Below, one piece after another: positions 1 through 7,407 of a DNA stretch of 64,000 nt (positions are counted from its first letter, which is position 1; the number at the start of each line of letters is the position of its first letter). Source of the stretch: Ogataea parapolymorpha DL-1 (taxonomy: Eukaryota; Ascomycota; Pichiomycetes; Pichiales; Pichiaceae). Below the pieces are notes generated by a model. The model was not told where the DNA came from. It saw only the letters and a list, made by a program, of their open reading frames with translations, and did not search any database. The stretch is taken from the NCBI RefSeq assembly GCF_000187245.1, contig NC_027862.1, forward strand, positions 62,001 through 126,000. The letters run 5' to 3'. The position numbers and the translations under genes are program-made.

Positions 1-732
1 GTGTCGAAAATCGCTTTCCAGGCCAATGAGGGAGCCACCAACCTGAAGTTGCTGGACAAGGGCTTTTCGCGCGAGGACCTGGCCATCACCGTGCTAATTG
101 ACTTCCCGTTGGAGATCGTCTTTGGCTACTATTCTGCCCGGTGGTCTACGGGAGACGAGCCTTTGAAACCGTGGATGTACGCGTATCTGGGCCGCATAGC
201 CGCAGCTGCGCTGGGACAAGTGCTGGTCTGGTGCTTCCCAAAAGACGGCCACGTGACTACGGCGTATTTCCTGTTTGTGATTTTCCAGCACCTGCTGAGC
301 TCGTTCATGTCGACGATCCAGTTTGTGTCGATCTGTGCTTTCCACACGCAAATAGCCGACCCACTGATTGGCGGCACGTACATGACCACACTGAACACAC
401 TGTCGAACTTGGGCGGGCAGTGGCCTAAAATCATTGTGCTCAGTCTGATCGACAAGCTCACCACGGCCAGATGCGTGCCTCCCACGCCGATGGCTACAAA
501 TCCGTTCGAGGAGACCCCTTTCTTCAACTGCTACGGCTCGTCAGCCAAGAGCGACTGTCTGGGCCATGGTGGAGTGTGCAACACCATTGCAGATGGCTAC
601 TACAACACTAATCTGCTGTGCATAATTATTGGATTGGTATTGTACTATGGATGGATCAGAAAAACGGTGGTCCATCTTCAGGGTCTTCCGATCAGCGCAT
701 GGCGAGTGGGCAAATCCACGCTGCCTATCTGA
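1..732 (+). CDS. Acetyl-CoA transporter (SLC33 family), C-terminal part
   Basis: The reading frame is open from base 1, so the gene is cut by the window edge and the GTG at base 1 is not a real start. The 243 visible residues contain several hydrophobic segments and the SLC33-type stretch KGFSREDLAITVLIDFPLEI followed by GYYSARW, with a Cys-rich loop near the C-terminus. The family moves acetyl-CoA into the ER/Golgi lumen; the S. cerevisiae homologue is, from memory, YBR220C. Its 3' end overlaps the 3' end of the convergent SCS3-like gene by 8 bp. Family call is confident; exact substrate is known only by family. Confidence 0.8.
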   Translation: MSKIAFQANEGATNLKLLDKGFSREDLAITVLIDFPLEIVFGYYSARWSTGDEPLKPWMYAYLGRIAAAALGQVLVWCFPKDGHVTTAYFLFVIFQHLLSSFMSTIQFVSICAFHTQIADPLIGGTYMTTLNTLSNLGGQWPKIIVLSLIDKLTTARCVPPTPMATNPFEETPFFNCYGSSAKSDCLGHGGVCNTIADGYYNTNLLCIIIGLVLYYGWIRKTVVHLQGLPISAWRVGKSTLPI

Positions 733-1621
733 ACAGTCGGATCGACGCATAGATGCTCAGGTAACTGAAGACGAGGCCTGCTATGTTTTCTAACAGGGTG
801 TGGAAATGGACAGAGGTGACAAAAATCATCCAGAACCAGAGCCACAGCAGAAGCGAGATAAACACCAAGGGATAGTCCTTGAGCAAGCGGCGGAGGCTTG
901 CAATATCTCTAGTGGACCAAAACACTCGCCATTCATTGTTGAAATTGCGTATCTCGGTGGCCAGGTCATCAAGCGTGTAGAACCGAGCACACTCGAGAAT
1001 CAAAAACATAGAGCTCAGAGACAAGATGAACATGTGGCCGGACGGATCGTGGCCGCCGGTCCACCTGCCCTTGATGGCGCGGCACTGCGATGAGGTCAGT
1101 GAGCTAGAATAATAGAGGTCAAGGTTGGAGGAGTCCATCAGTCTGAACTTTAGCGGGTCGGTGGCAAGCGATTGCGGGATGTTATCGCATGAGCCGCCGG
1201 TGAGAACGAAGATCTTGTCCATGATAGGCAGGCCAAAAAACCACTGCGAATAGAAGAACCAGCACAGAGTCACGCATGCAAACTGTTTCAGAGAGCCCGC
1301 CAGCGAGTCCGCACTAAAATAGCGCGACGTGCTGGGCACTCTGAGCAGCAGCAGAAGGTACACAATAGACGTCCAGAGCCATCCCTTTTTAACGAAAAGG
1401 ACGTTGAAGATGTTTCTTTTCGAGGTAAAGTAATTGTGTGTTCTTTCCCGAGGCGAAGCAAGCCAGACCAGTTGGCCAAGCAGAATCACTATCGGGTACA
1501 GCAAAGCGATGAGGACCTGAAACTTGGTCAATTTTGTTGCTTTGGCCACAACGTCCAGCTTGGCGTCCAACAGCTGCAGATGTCGACCGACGGGGTGGTT
1601 TTGGCGGACGGGCTGGGACAT
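725..1621 (-). CDS. SCS3: FIT family ER membrane protein (Scs3/Yft2, fat-storage-inducing)
   Basis: FIT proteins sit in the ER membrane, are reported to cleave fatty acyl-CoA, and help lipid droplets bud and phospholipid balance. The 298-residue protein has multiple hydrophobic helices and the two conserved histidine sites: GGHDPSGHMF and SVHFHTLLENIAG. I start it at the ATG at 1621 because the 20 residues before it come only from an AT-rich repeat (Phe/Leu/Tyr). It is divergent from MED31; in S. cerevisiae SCS3 (YGL126W) also neighbours SOH1/MED31 (YGL127C), which favours SCS3 over the paralogue YFT2. Confidence 0.82.
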   Translation of the reverse strand: MSQPVRQNHPVGRHLQLLDAKLDVVAKATKLTKFQVLIALLYPIVILLGQLVWLASPRERTHNYFTSKRNIFNVLFVKKGWLWTSIVYLLLLLRVPSTSRYFSADSLAGSLKQFACVTLCWFFYSQWFFGLPIMDKIFVLTGGSCDNIPQSLATDPLKFRLMDSSNLDLYYSSSLTSSQCRAIKGRWTGGHDPSGHMFILSLSSMFLILECARFYTLDDLATEIRNFNNEWRVFWSTRDIASLRRLLKDYPLVFISLLLWLWFWMIFVTSVHFHTLLENIAGLVFSYLSIYASIRLFR

Positions 1622-1694
1622 AAAAGGGCGAAATAATAAAAAATAAAATAAAAAATAAAATAAATAAAATAAATAAAACAAAATCCATTTTCAT
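1622..1694. promoter_or_regulatory. Short divergent SCS3/MED31 promoter of TAAAA repeats
   Basis: The 73 bp between the two start codons consist mostly of iterated TAAAA/TAAATAAAA units (about 1636-1680). Such poly-dA:dT-like tracts usually keep nucleosomes off and allow transcription in both directions; that role is an inference here. Similar tracts occur at 12570-12610, 27126-27165, 43580-43648 and 51515-51545. Confidence 0.5.
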
Positions 1695-2171
1695 ATGGCG
1701 GAGGTTGCCGACGAGGACCTACCCACCAGATGGGAGATCGAGCTGGAGGTAAGTACCAATTGTTGGCTGCTAACGTATCAGTTTGTGCAGTCGCTCGCTA
1801 ATATGCAGTATCTCACGTACTTAGCCCAGACGGGGTTCCTGGAGGACGAGAAGTTCCTTAACTATCTTGAATATCTGGAATACTGGCGACGTCCCGAATA
1901 TGCAAAACAGCTAGTCTACCCAAATTGTCTGCATGTGCTCACCATGCTGAAAAGCCCGCAGTTCCGCAAGGACATCGCCAAGGCAGAGCTGAGCTCTGTG
2001 CTGTACAACGACATGGTCGAGCGGTGGAAGGAGCCCTTGCGAGAACCTGTCAAGGGCGCCAAGGAGGATCCTGGTACTAGCGGTCAGGAGCAGCCGCAGT
2101 CCTCGCCACAGATCAAGATCGAAGACACCCCCGACGTAGCCCAGGTCTCACCCGTACACGGGCTAAAATAA
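1695..2171 (+). CDS. MED31: Mediator subunit Med31/Soh1, one 33-nt intron
   Basis: Med31 is a small, highly conserved subunit of the Mediator middle module, linking transcription factors to RNA polymerase II. The hallmark FVQSLANMQYLTYLAQ and FLNYLEYLEYWRRPEYAK are both present. Unspliced, 11 extra residues (VSTNCWLLTYQ) sit inside the conserved block EIELE-FVQSLAN; bases 1749-1781 begin GTAAGT, contain GCTAAC and end CAG, so removal gives a canonical 147-residue protein: join(1695..1748,1782..2171). Because 33 is a multiple of three, the unspliced message is also open. The C-terminal 40 residues are acidic and low complexity. Confidence 0.9.
   Translation: MAEVADEDLPTRWEIELEVSTNCWLLTYQFVQSLANMQYLTYLAQTGFLEDEKFLNYLEYLEYWRRPEYAKQLVYPNCLHVLTMLKSPQFRKDIAKAELSSVLYNDMVERWKEPLREPVKGAKEDPGTSGQEQPQSSPQIKIEDTPDVAQVSPVHGLK
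1749..1781 (+). other. Intron of MED31, 33 nt, in frame
   Basis: Donor GTAAGT at 1749, branch motif GCTAAC with branch A at 1773, acceptor CAG ending 1781, 8 nt after the branch A. Splicing restores the conserved ELEFVQSLAN junction. A second acceptor 9 nt further on (CAG ending 1790) would delete the conserved FVQ and is less likely. Confidence 0.78.
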
Positions 2172-2194
2172 TTATATTTCAGCATAATTCTACC

Positions 2195-2605
2195 ATGAAG
2201 AGCGAGTACTGGTACAGTTTGGCGGGCGGCGTGGTGATCGGGCTTGCGTGCACCGCGTATCTGTTTCTGCTGGGCCGTGTTGCTGGTATTAGCGGCATGA
2301 TTGGTCGCGTGGTGTCCGGAAAGAACATTTGGCCGGACGCTGCGTTTCTGGCCGGACTGGCTGCTGGGCCCGTTGTTTGGAGCTATGCCACCGGGAACTG
2401 GCCCGAGCTGTCGCTGAGCACACCGTGGTACGTACTGCTGCCGGCGGGATTTTTTGTTGGCTATGGCACGCGTCTGGGCAGCGGTTGCACGAGCGGCCAC
2501 GGGGTGATGGGTCTCGCGCGGCTGTCTCCGCGGTCGCTGGTGGCCGTGGGGTGTTTCTTGAGTGGCGGCATAGTTACTGCCACCTTGGCACATAAATACC
2601 TATAA
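2195..2605 (+). CDS. YeeE/YedE-family membrane protein, first half (bacterial-type split gene)
   Basis: The 136-residue product is hydrophobic throughout and carries the YeeE/YedE signature [18 protein letters not shown]; the cysteine here matches the central cysteine of the bacterial thiosulfate transporter YeeE. In bacteria such small proteins occur as an adjacent pair, and the partner lies just downstream at 2754-3191. The family imports sulfur compounds such as thiosulfate; substrate here is unproven. The ATG is only 23 bp after the MED31 stop codon on the same strand, leaving almost no room for its own promoter. Possible horizontal transfer from bacteria. Confidence 0.82.
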   Translation: MKSEYWYSLAGGVVIGLACTAYLFLLGRVAGISGMIGRVVSGKNIWPDAAFLAGLAAGPVVWSYATGNWPELSLSTPWYVLLPAGFFVGYGTRLGSGCTSGHGVMGLARLSPRSLVAVGCFLSGGIVTATLAHKYL

Positions 2606-2753
2606 AGACGGCTTTTAGTGTTCTTTCGGTCGTCTGTCTGTGATTATATGACCGCTCGCACCTCCTTCAAAAGCTACTGTGCGATATTTTTGTCTACGCT
2701 GATGTCCAAATTCTGTCTATCTAATTGCTACATTCTGGGGTAAATTATTTTGC

Positions 2754-3191
2754 ATGTCGCTCAGAAACATCGCAGCGTTCGGCTGCGGCCTGGCGTTCAG
2801 CATAGGCCTGATTCTTGGCGGGATGGCCAATCCCGCCACTGTGCGCTCGTTTCTGGACCTCGCCGGCGACTGGAACCCATCCCTGGTGTTTGTGCTGGGA
2901 GGAGCAGTGACTGTTGCGTTTGCCGGGGTGACGCTGCAAAAACGGCTTGCCCGGCCTGTTCTGGAGCCCTCGTTCCAGCTGCCTGCCGCACGCCAGATCG
3001 ACGCCCCTCTGATGGCCGGCAGCTGTCTCTTTGGCGTCGGCTGGGGTCTGAGTGGGTTCTGTCCCGGCCCGGCCGTACTGTCAATATTTGTAGGCCAATG
3101 GCGGAGCCTAGTATTCCTTTTCGGACTGCTACTTGGTACGGCTACGTACGGGGTGAGGATGGGAAAAGTAAACACGGGCAAGGACAATTGA
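2754..3191 (+). CDS. YeeE/YedE-family membrane protein, second half (DUF6691-like)
   Basis: The 145-residue product starts LRNIAAFGCGLAFSIGLILG and continues GGMANPATV, then has GWGLSGFCPGPAV, the second cysteine signature of the YeeE/YedE superfamily, and about four hydrophobic helices. It matches the partner protein that follows YeeE/YedE genes in bacterial sulfur operons. The gap to the first half is 148 bp with stop codons in between, and no donor/branch/acceptor set of the kind used elsewhere in this window would fuse the two frames. The two proteins probably work as one transporter. Pairing by position and family is strong; function is inferred. Confidence 0.8.
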   Translation: MSLRNIAAFGCGLAFSIGLILGGMANPATVRSFLDLAGDWNPSLVFVLGGAVTVAFAGVTLQKRLARPVLEPSFQLPAARQIDAPLMAGSCLFGVGWGLSGFCPGPAVLSIFVGQWRSLVFLFGLLLGTATYGVRMGKVNTGKDN

Positions 3192-3292
3192 CATTGTGCC
3201 AAGCTGTTCAGCTGACTGCTACGACAGGTAATTATATTTTTATTTTCTCAAATAACATATTTTTCGCCACCTCAGTAGAGAGCTCCTCCTGA

Positions 3293-4384
3293 ATGAGTCA
3301 ATTTATCGAATTAAACCTCTCCAAAGACCCGATATACGACCACTGCTTTTCGCAGGATCGCAAGAGCGTCGCCATCACGCGCCAGAACAACGTCGAGATC
3401 TACGACCTGTCGGCTGCCGGTAAGCCCAAGCTGCTCACTGTTCTCCAGCACCACGACAAAACAGTCACCGCGGTGGACATCAGCAAGGACGGCAAGATTG
3501 TCACCTGTTCTCAAGATAGAAATGCGCTTGTCTGGGAGCCCACGGCGGGCGGCGAATACAAGCCGACGTTGGTTTTGCTGCGTATCAACAGAGCGGCCAC
3601 CTCTGTGAAATGGAGCCCCTGCGGGTCCAAATTTGCGGTCGGCTCGTCCGCAAGGGTGATTGCCGTGTGCTACTTTGAGGTCGAGAACGATTGGTGGATT
3701 TCCAAACACATCAAAAGACCGCTCAAGTCGACGGTGTTGTCGCTCGACTGGCACGAGAACAGCGTGCTGCTGGCGTGCGGGTCGACCGACGGCCACGTGC
3801 GTGTGTTCTCCACGTACATCAAGGGTGTCGACACCAAGCCACCCGCCACCGTGTGGGGTGAGAGACTGCCGTTCCAGACGCTGTGTCTGGACTACAACGT
3901 GGGCTCGTGGGTGCACGACGTCAAGTTCGACCCGAGCTACTCGTTCGTCGCGGCCGTCGGCAACGACTCGGCCGTGTACTTTGTGTACCCTGGGCCAGGC
4001 GAGCAGGAGGTTGCGGGCGTTTTCAAGGCCAGAACATCGTACTTGCCGTTCAGAACGCTGATTTTTGCGTCGCCAACCAAGGTCGTTGCCGCAGGCCACA
4101 ACTGCCACCCGATCGTGTTTGAAGGAGACAGCAACGGCTGGCAGCAGACGTACGCGATCGACGACCCGGCCACCAAGACGAAAACCAGTCACGAGAGCCA
4201 ATCGGCGCTGAACCTGTTCAGACAGCTGGACCTCAAGGGCTCGAGCGACGCCAACAGCGGCGAGCTGCTGACGGTGCACCAGAACACGATCAACGTGCTC
4301 AGACCGTTCCAAGCGGACAGCCATGGCTTGCTACGGTTCAGTTCGTGCGGCAACGACGGGAAAATCGTGATTTTCGACGTATAA
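3293..4384 (+). CDS. ARC40: Arp2/3 complex WD40 subunit ARPC1
   Basis: ARPC1/Arc40 is the beta-propeller subunit of the Arp2/3 complex, which nucleates branched actin at endocytic patches. The 363-residue length is typical. WD-repeat blades are visible throughout: HHDKTVTAVDISKDGKIVTCSQDRNALVWE, SVKWSPCGSKFAVGS, LSLDWHENSVLLACGSTDGHVRVF, HDVKFDPSYSFVAAVGNDSAVY, and a final RFSSCGNDGKIVIFDV.  The gene is convergent with DAD3 with 18 bp between stops; ARC40 (YBR234C) and DAD3 (YBR233W-A) are also neighbours in S. cerevisiae. Confidence 0.95.
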   Translation: MSQFIELNLSKDPIYDHCFSQDRKSVAITRQNNVEIYDLSAAGKPKLLTVLQHHDKTVTAVDISKDGKIVTCSQDRNALVWEPTAGGEYKPTLVLLRINRAATSVKWSPCGSKFAVGSSARVIAVCYFEVENDWWISKHIKRPLKSTVLSLDWHENSVLLACGSTDGHVRVFSTYIKGVDTKPPATVWGERLPFQTLCLDYNVGSWVHDVKFDPSYSFVAAVGNDSAVYFVYPGPGEQEVAGVFKARTSYLPFRTLIFASPTKVVAAGHNCHPIVFEGDSNGWQQTYAIDDPATKTKTSHESQSALNLFRQLDLKGSSDANSGELLTVHQNTINVLRPFQADSHGLLRFSSCGNDGKIVIFDV

Positions 4385-4402
4385 AATTACATAGACAGAA
4401 AG

Positions 4403-4762
4403 CTAGATCGTGTCGTCCGGGATGGATGTAGTAGTGAGCTCGTTATTTTGCGCGAGATCACCAGAATTGTTCACCACCACCTGGTAGACGCTGGATTTGA
4501 ATAGCGTGGAGATCACCGAGATCTTAGTCTCGAGCTCACGCAGCTCTTCCAAAAGACTGTCCTTAGTGAGCGCCCCGCGCGACAGACCGTCTGAGGTGGA
4601 GTCGACCTCCTTATTGAGCGTGACGATGTCGTTTTTCAGCTGCAGTAGATTGAGTGCAAGGTTCTGGTACTGTTTGAGCGTGTCAATCTCGAGCGGTGAC
4701 AGCTCCGAGGAGTACGTGTCGTAGTCCATGGACAAAAGCTCCTGGGACACGTTGTTGGACAT
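4403..4762 (-). CDS. DAD3: DASH/Dam1 complex subunit Dad3
   Basis: Dad3 is a small coiled-coil subunit of the DASH/Dam1 ring that couples kinetochores to microtubules. The 119-residue protein has the family start motif LSPLEIDTLKQYQNLALNL and the end motif LREL-E-K with STLFKSSVYQVVV. The short N- and C-terminal extensions make it longer than the roughly 90-residue S. cerevisiae protein. Position next to ARC40, as in S. cerevisiae, supports the call. Confidence 0.78.
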   Translation of the reverse strand: MSNNVSQELLSMDYDTYSSELSPLEIDTLKQYQNLALNLLQLKNDIVTLNKEVDSTSDGLSRGALTKDSLLEELRELETKISVISTLFKSSVYQVVVNNSGDLAQNNELTTTSIPDDTI

Positions 4763-4846
4763 ACTATTGTGTTGATTAATTATTTTATTTATTTTAATTA
4801 TTTCGGCTCAGTTTTTCGCTTACATAAGATATAAATAAATACTCGT

Positions 4847-6604
4847 TCATTTCACCTCCTCGAGCTCCCTGTCGGCGACCTTGTCGTCTGCGTACTCGAT
4901 GTTCTCGGTCTGCTCCTTCATGACAATGTCGATGTCGCCTGCGTGCGCGTTGCCGTGGCCCGTAGGGTTGAAGTGGATCCGGTTGACCTCGGAGTGGTCT
5001 GGGGCCAGCTGTGCTCCACGTCTGCCGATCAGGTACCATGGCAGGGCAAACAGCTCCTCCATACTCTCGAGCGATCTGCCCGTGACCTCTGGCAGCAAGA
5101 ACCAGCCAAAAACGAGGCCGAGCAGACACACGCCGGCAAAGAAGTAGAAAGCTCCATAGTTGGTCAGAGCCAGCAGCATCGAAGGCACAGCCTTGGAGTT
5201 GCCGTACTGGTTGGCAAAGTGGAAAGCCATCACGACGGCCGTTCCGAGCGATCTCACGCGCAATGGCAGCACTTCAGAGTTGAAAAGGTACTGCACAGAG
5301 TTCCAACCCATGGTCCAGCCGATTCCGTTGAAGTAGATCGAGGCGAGCGCGCCCTTGCCCGCACGCACCTGCGACGGATTGAGCTCCACGTCGTCCTCGG
5401 CGGCCTGCGGCACGATCGTCATGTAAATGGCGAAATAGAGCGACGAGATCAACTGGATCGTAATTCCTGCGTAGAGCGATTTTTTCCTGCCGATGAAGTC
5501 GATCAGGAAGAACGCACTGAGGTAGGCCGACGTGAACTTGACGACACCCAACAACGCCGTCATCATCATTCTGTCGGTTTGCTTGGACTTGCCGACCATG
5601 GCGAACAATTCTGGGGCGTAGATGGTGATGGCGTTGGCTCCACTCCACTGGCCCAGGATCTGGATCAAGAAGCAAAGAACCATTCTGATGCGAATGCTCT
5701 TCACCGTCACGAGCGACTTGACGTTTGTCCATAGCGATGTGCCACGAATCGCCTCTCTCTCGACCTGTAGCTGTTCATTGATGTCGGCGATTTCCGACAG
5801 GATGTAGGGGTGGTCTGGCTCGAGGTGTCTGAGTTTGCTGAAATTGATGAGGGCCTGCTCCATGTTGCCCTTTTTGATGAGCCATCTGGGCGACTCGATG
5901 CAGAAGAACATTGACAGAATGAGGATGGAGCCAGCCAGCACGATTTTTATTGAGGTTGGGTAGATCCACTGGTTGCGGCCGGTTTGGTGCAGCGCAGTGC
6001 CGTAGTTGGCGAAATACGCCATCATGATACCGAAATACACCGCTCCCGCGAAAATGTTGTTGCACGTTCCTCTAATGGCCTTTGGCGCACACTCCGAGAT
6101 GTAGCAGGGTCCACAGACAACGGTCGTGCCGATACAGAAACCCTCAATCAGACGGCCAGCATACAGCTGACCAATCGAGTGGCTTGTGATCTGGATAATG
6201 GCAGCGAGGGCCCACACCAGGCAGCCCACTTGCAACGTTCTGATTCTGCCGAGCGCCTCAGCAGCGTAGATGGACACAAGAGAGCCACCGATGGAGCCCA
6301 GTTGGACCATCGACGTAATGTTGGACTTGAGATTGGCCAGCTGAGAGGCGGTCTTGCTAGGGTCCTTGAGCCCAAACTCCTTGATGAAAGCGGTCTGGGC
6401 AACGGTTCCGGAAATACAACCCTCGTCGTAACCTCTGGCGCAGCCAAGAATTCCAAAAACAAAGATAGAAAGATATAGGGTTCTGTTGTATATTTGTGGA
6501 GGGGCGTCGTCCTTGTTGACACGCAGTCCGGAGGACCACCAGTGCTTTGAGTCGTTGACGGCCTCGATTTTCGAGTTAGTGTCCGAGTGGATAGATTCAG
6601 ACAT
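4847..6604 (-). CDS. MFS sugar-porter family transporter, quinate/sugar type
   Basis: The 585-residue protein has twelve hydrophobic segments and sugar-porter signatures: GYDEGCISGTV in helix 1, LGRIRTLQVGC in the first inner loop, GRLIEGFCIGTT, PRWLIKKGN at the end of helix 6, and PEVTGRSLESMEELF after helix 12. The helix-1 motif and overall pattern resemble fungal quinate and related carbon-source permeases rather than hexose HXT proteins. The 40 C-terminal residues are acidic and cytosolic. A TATAAATA box lies 40 nt upstream of the ATG (6644-6651). Substrate is not decided by sequence. Confidence 0.85.
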   Translation of the reverse strand: MSESIHSDTNSKIEAVNDSKHWWSSGLRVNKDDAPPQIYNRTLYLSIFVFGILGCARGYDEGCISGTVAQTAFIKEFGLKDPSKTASQLANLKSNITSMVQLGSIGGSLVSIYAAEALGRIRTLQVGCLVWALAAIIQITSHSIGQLYAGRLIEGFCIGTTVVCGPCYISECAPKAIRGTCNNIFAGAVYFGIMMAYFANYGTALHQTGRNQWIYPTSIKIVLAGSILILSMFFCIESPRWLIKKGNMEQALINFSKLRHLEPDHPYILSEIADINEQLQVEREAIRGTSLWTNVKSLVTVKSIRIRMVLCFLIQILGQWSGANAITIYAPELFAMVGKSKQTDRMMMTALLGVVKFTSAYLSAFFLIDFIGRKKSLYAGITIQLISSLYFAIYMTIVPQAAEDDVELNPSQVRAGKGALASIYFNGIGWTMGWNSVQYLFNSEVLPLRVRSLGTAVVMAFHFANQYGNSKAVPSMLLALTNYGAFYFFAGVCLLGLVFGWFLLPEVTGRSLESMEELFALPWYLIGRRGAQLAPDHSEVNRIHFNPTGHGNAHAGDIDIVMKEQTENIEYADDKVADRELEEVK

Positions 6605-6643
6605 TGGGAAGCAGCAGTGAAGCTGAAGAAGCCAGTAGTGGTG

Positions 6644-6651
6644 TATTTATA
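6644..6651 (-). promoter_or_regulatory. TATA box of the MFS transporter
   Basis: On the minus strand the bases read TATAAATA, 40 nt upstream of the ATG at 6604. A strong TATA box in front of a transporter with a long upstream region suggests a regulated, inducible gene. Confidence 0.5.
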
Positions 6652-7112
6652 GGTGTTCTGTCTCCTCTCGAATGACCCAGCTTCCCTGCTACCCCACTGA
6701 AAAATACGTATTCTTCTCGCCGCAACAAGGAAACGCTAACAATAGATATGCAGCATCCACGCAAGATCCGACAAAGATAGATAATTTTTGGTACATCCCC
6801 GCATGACCGCTTTGCTTAGTGCAAATACGCCCCTCACGGCTGGCTAATCAGGTTACTCCAGATTGCGATTCAGGGTTCTTTACCCCACACCAAGCGTTGT
6901 GATTTTTCCGTCAATAGGAAAAAGGGTCTTGAAGGGTCCTGGAGATCTAGCTTGCTTGCCAAGGGAAAGGCCATGGTCTGGGCAGAATTTCCATTTTGTA
7001 ATTATCTTGGTCATGTACTTCTATAAGACTGCGATCTCTATTATGTCACAAATCCAGATGCCGCTCATGTGACCTGAAAAAAAACTACACCAAGTACGTC
7101 CACCACACGTCC

Positions 7113-7198
7113 CCTATTTTTGGGAAAAGCCCGGTTACCTATATCTTCTCCGCCATTAGCAATCGCCGGGGTAAAAGAAAGGTAATCCCAAAAATAGG
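7113..7198. repeat. Perfect 13-bp inverted repeat, CArG-like arms
   Basis: CCTATTTTTGGGA at 7113-7125 is mirrored exactly by TCCCAAAAATAGG at 7186-7198, with 60 bp between. Each arm contains CTATTTTTGG, one base off the MADS-box CArG consensus CC(A/T)6GG. Probably a paired regulator site; the regulator is unknown. Confidence 0.55.
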
Positions 7199-7203
7199 CC
7201 GGT

Positions 7204-7339
7204 CACGTGATGAAATCGGTCACATGATCGGCAGAGTTTTTTTTATTTCTCGTCCGCGCGAAATCGCGTCCAAGGCCAAAAACCAGGGCTCCAAACTGTC
7301 CCGCACCACCGAAAACATCACGTGAAACAGTGTCACGTG
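7204..7339. promoter_or_regulatory. Three CACGTG boxes
   Basis: CACGTG occurs at 7204-7209, 7319-7324 and 7334-7339, all between the MFS transporter and the gene at 7408. This palindrome is the core site of basic helix-loop-helix regulators such as Cbf1 and Pho4. Which gene it serves cannot be told from sequence. Confidence 0.45.
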
Positions 7340-7407
7340 CCATCGTACATTTTCGCACCTCCGATGACGGATCTATAGAATTGTATCCGATAAAAAAAGT
7401 CAGACTC

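Larger units (their letters stand above)
6605..7407. promoter_or_regulatory. Long divergent intergenic region upstream of the MFS transporter
   Basis: About 800 bp without a convincing conserved gene. It holds a TATA box for the transporter (6644-6651), a perfect 13-bp inverted repeat (7113-7125 and 7186-7198), three CACGTG boxes (7204-7209, 7319-7324, 7334-7339) and a 33-codon ATG-initiated frame at 7224-7325 that ends 80 bp before the next gene's ATG. The size is unusual for this compact window, where most divergent promoters are under 100 bp. Confidence 0.55.

Noticed and set aside
2606..2753. Intron joining the two YeeE/YedE halves into one fungal-style fused gene
   Set aside because: Stops lie in the gap and no donor plus CTAAC branch plus acceptor set of the type used elsewhere here would join the frames; both halves also have full-length bacterial counterparts.
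3311..4324. 337-codon open frame opposite ARC40
   Set aside because: It is the antisense shadow of a conserved WD40 gene with strong codon bias; the translation is Arg/Val-rich and has no family features.
4943..5734. 263-codon open frame opposite the MFS transporter
   Set aside because: Antisense shadow; the product is His/Arg/Glu-rich without domain features, while the opposite strand encodes a clear transporter.
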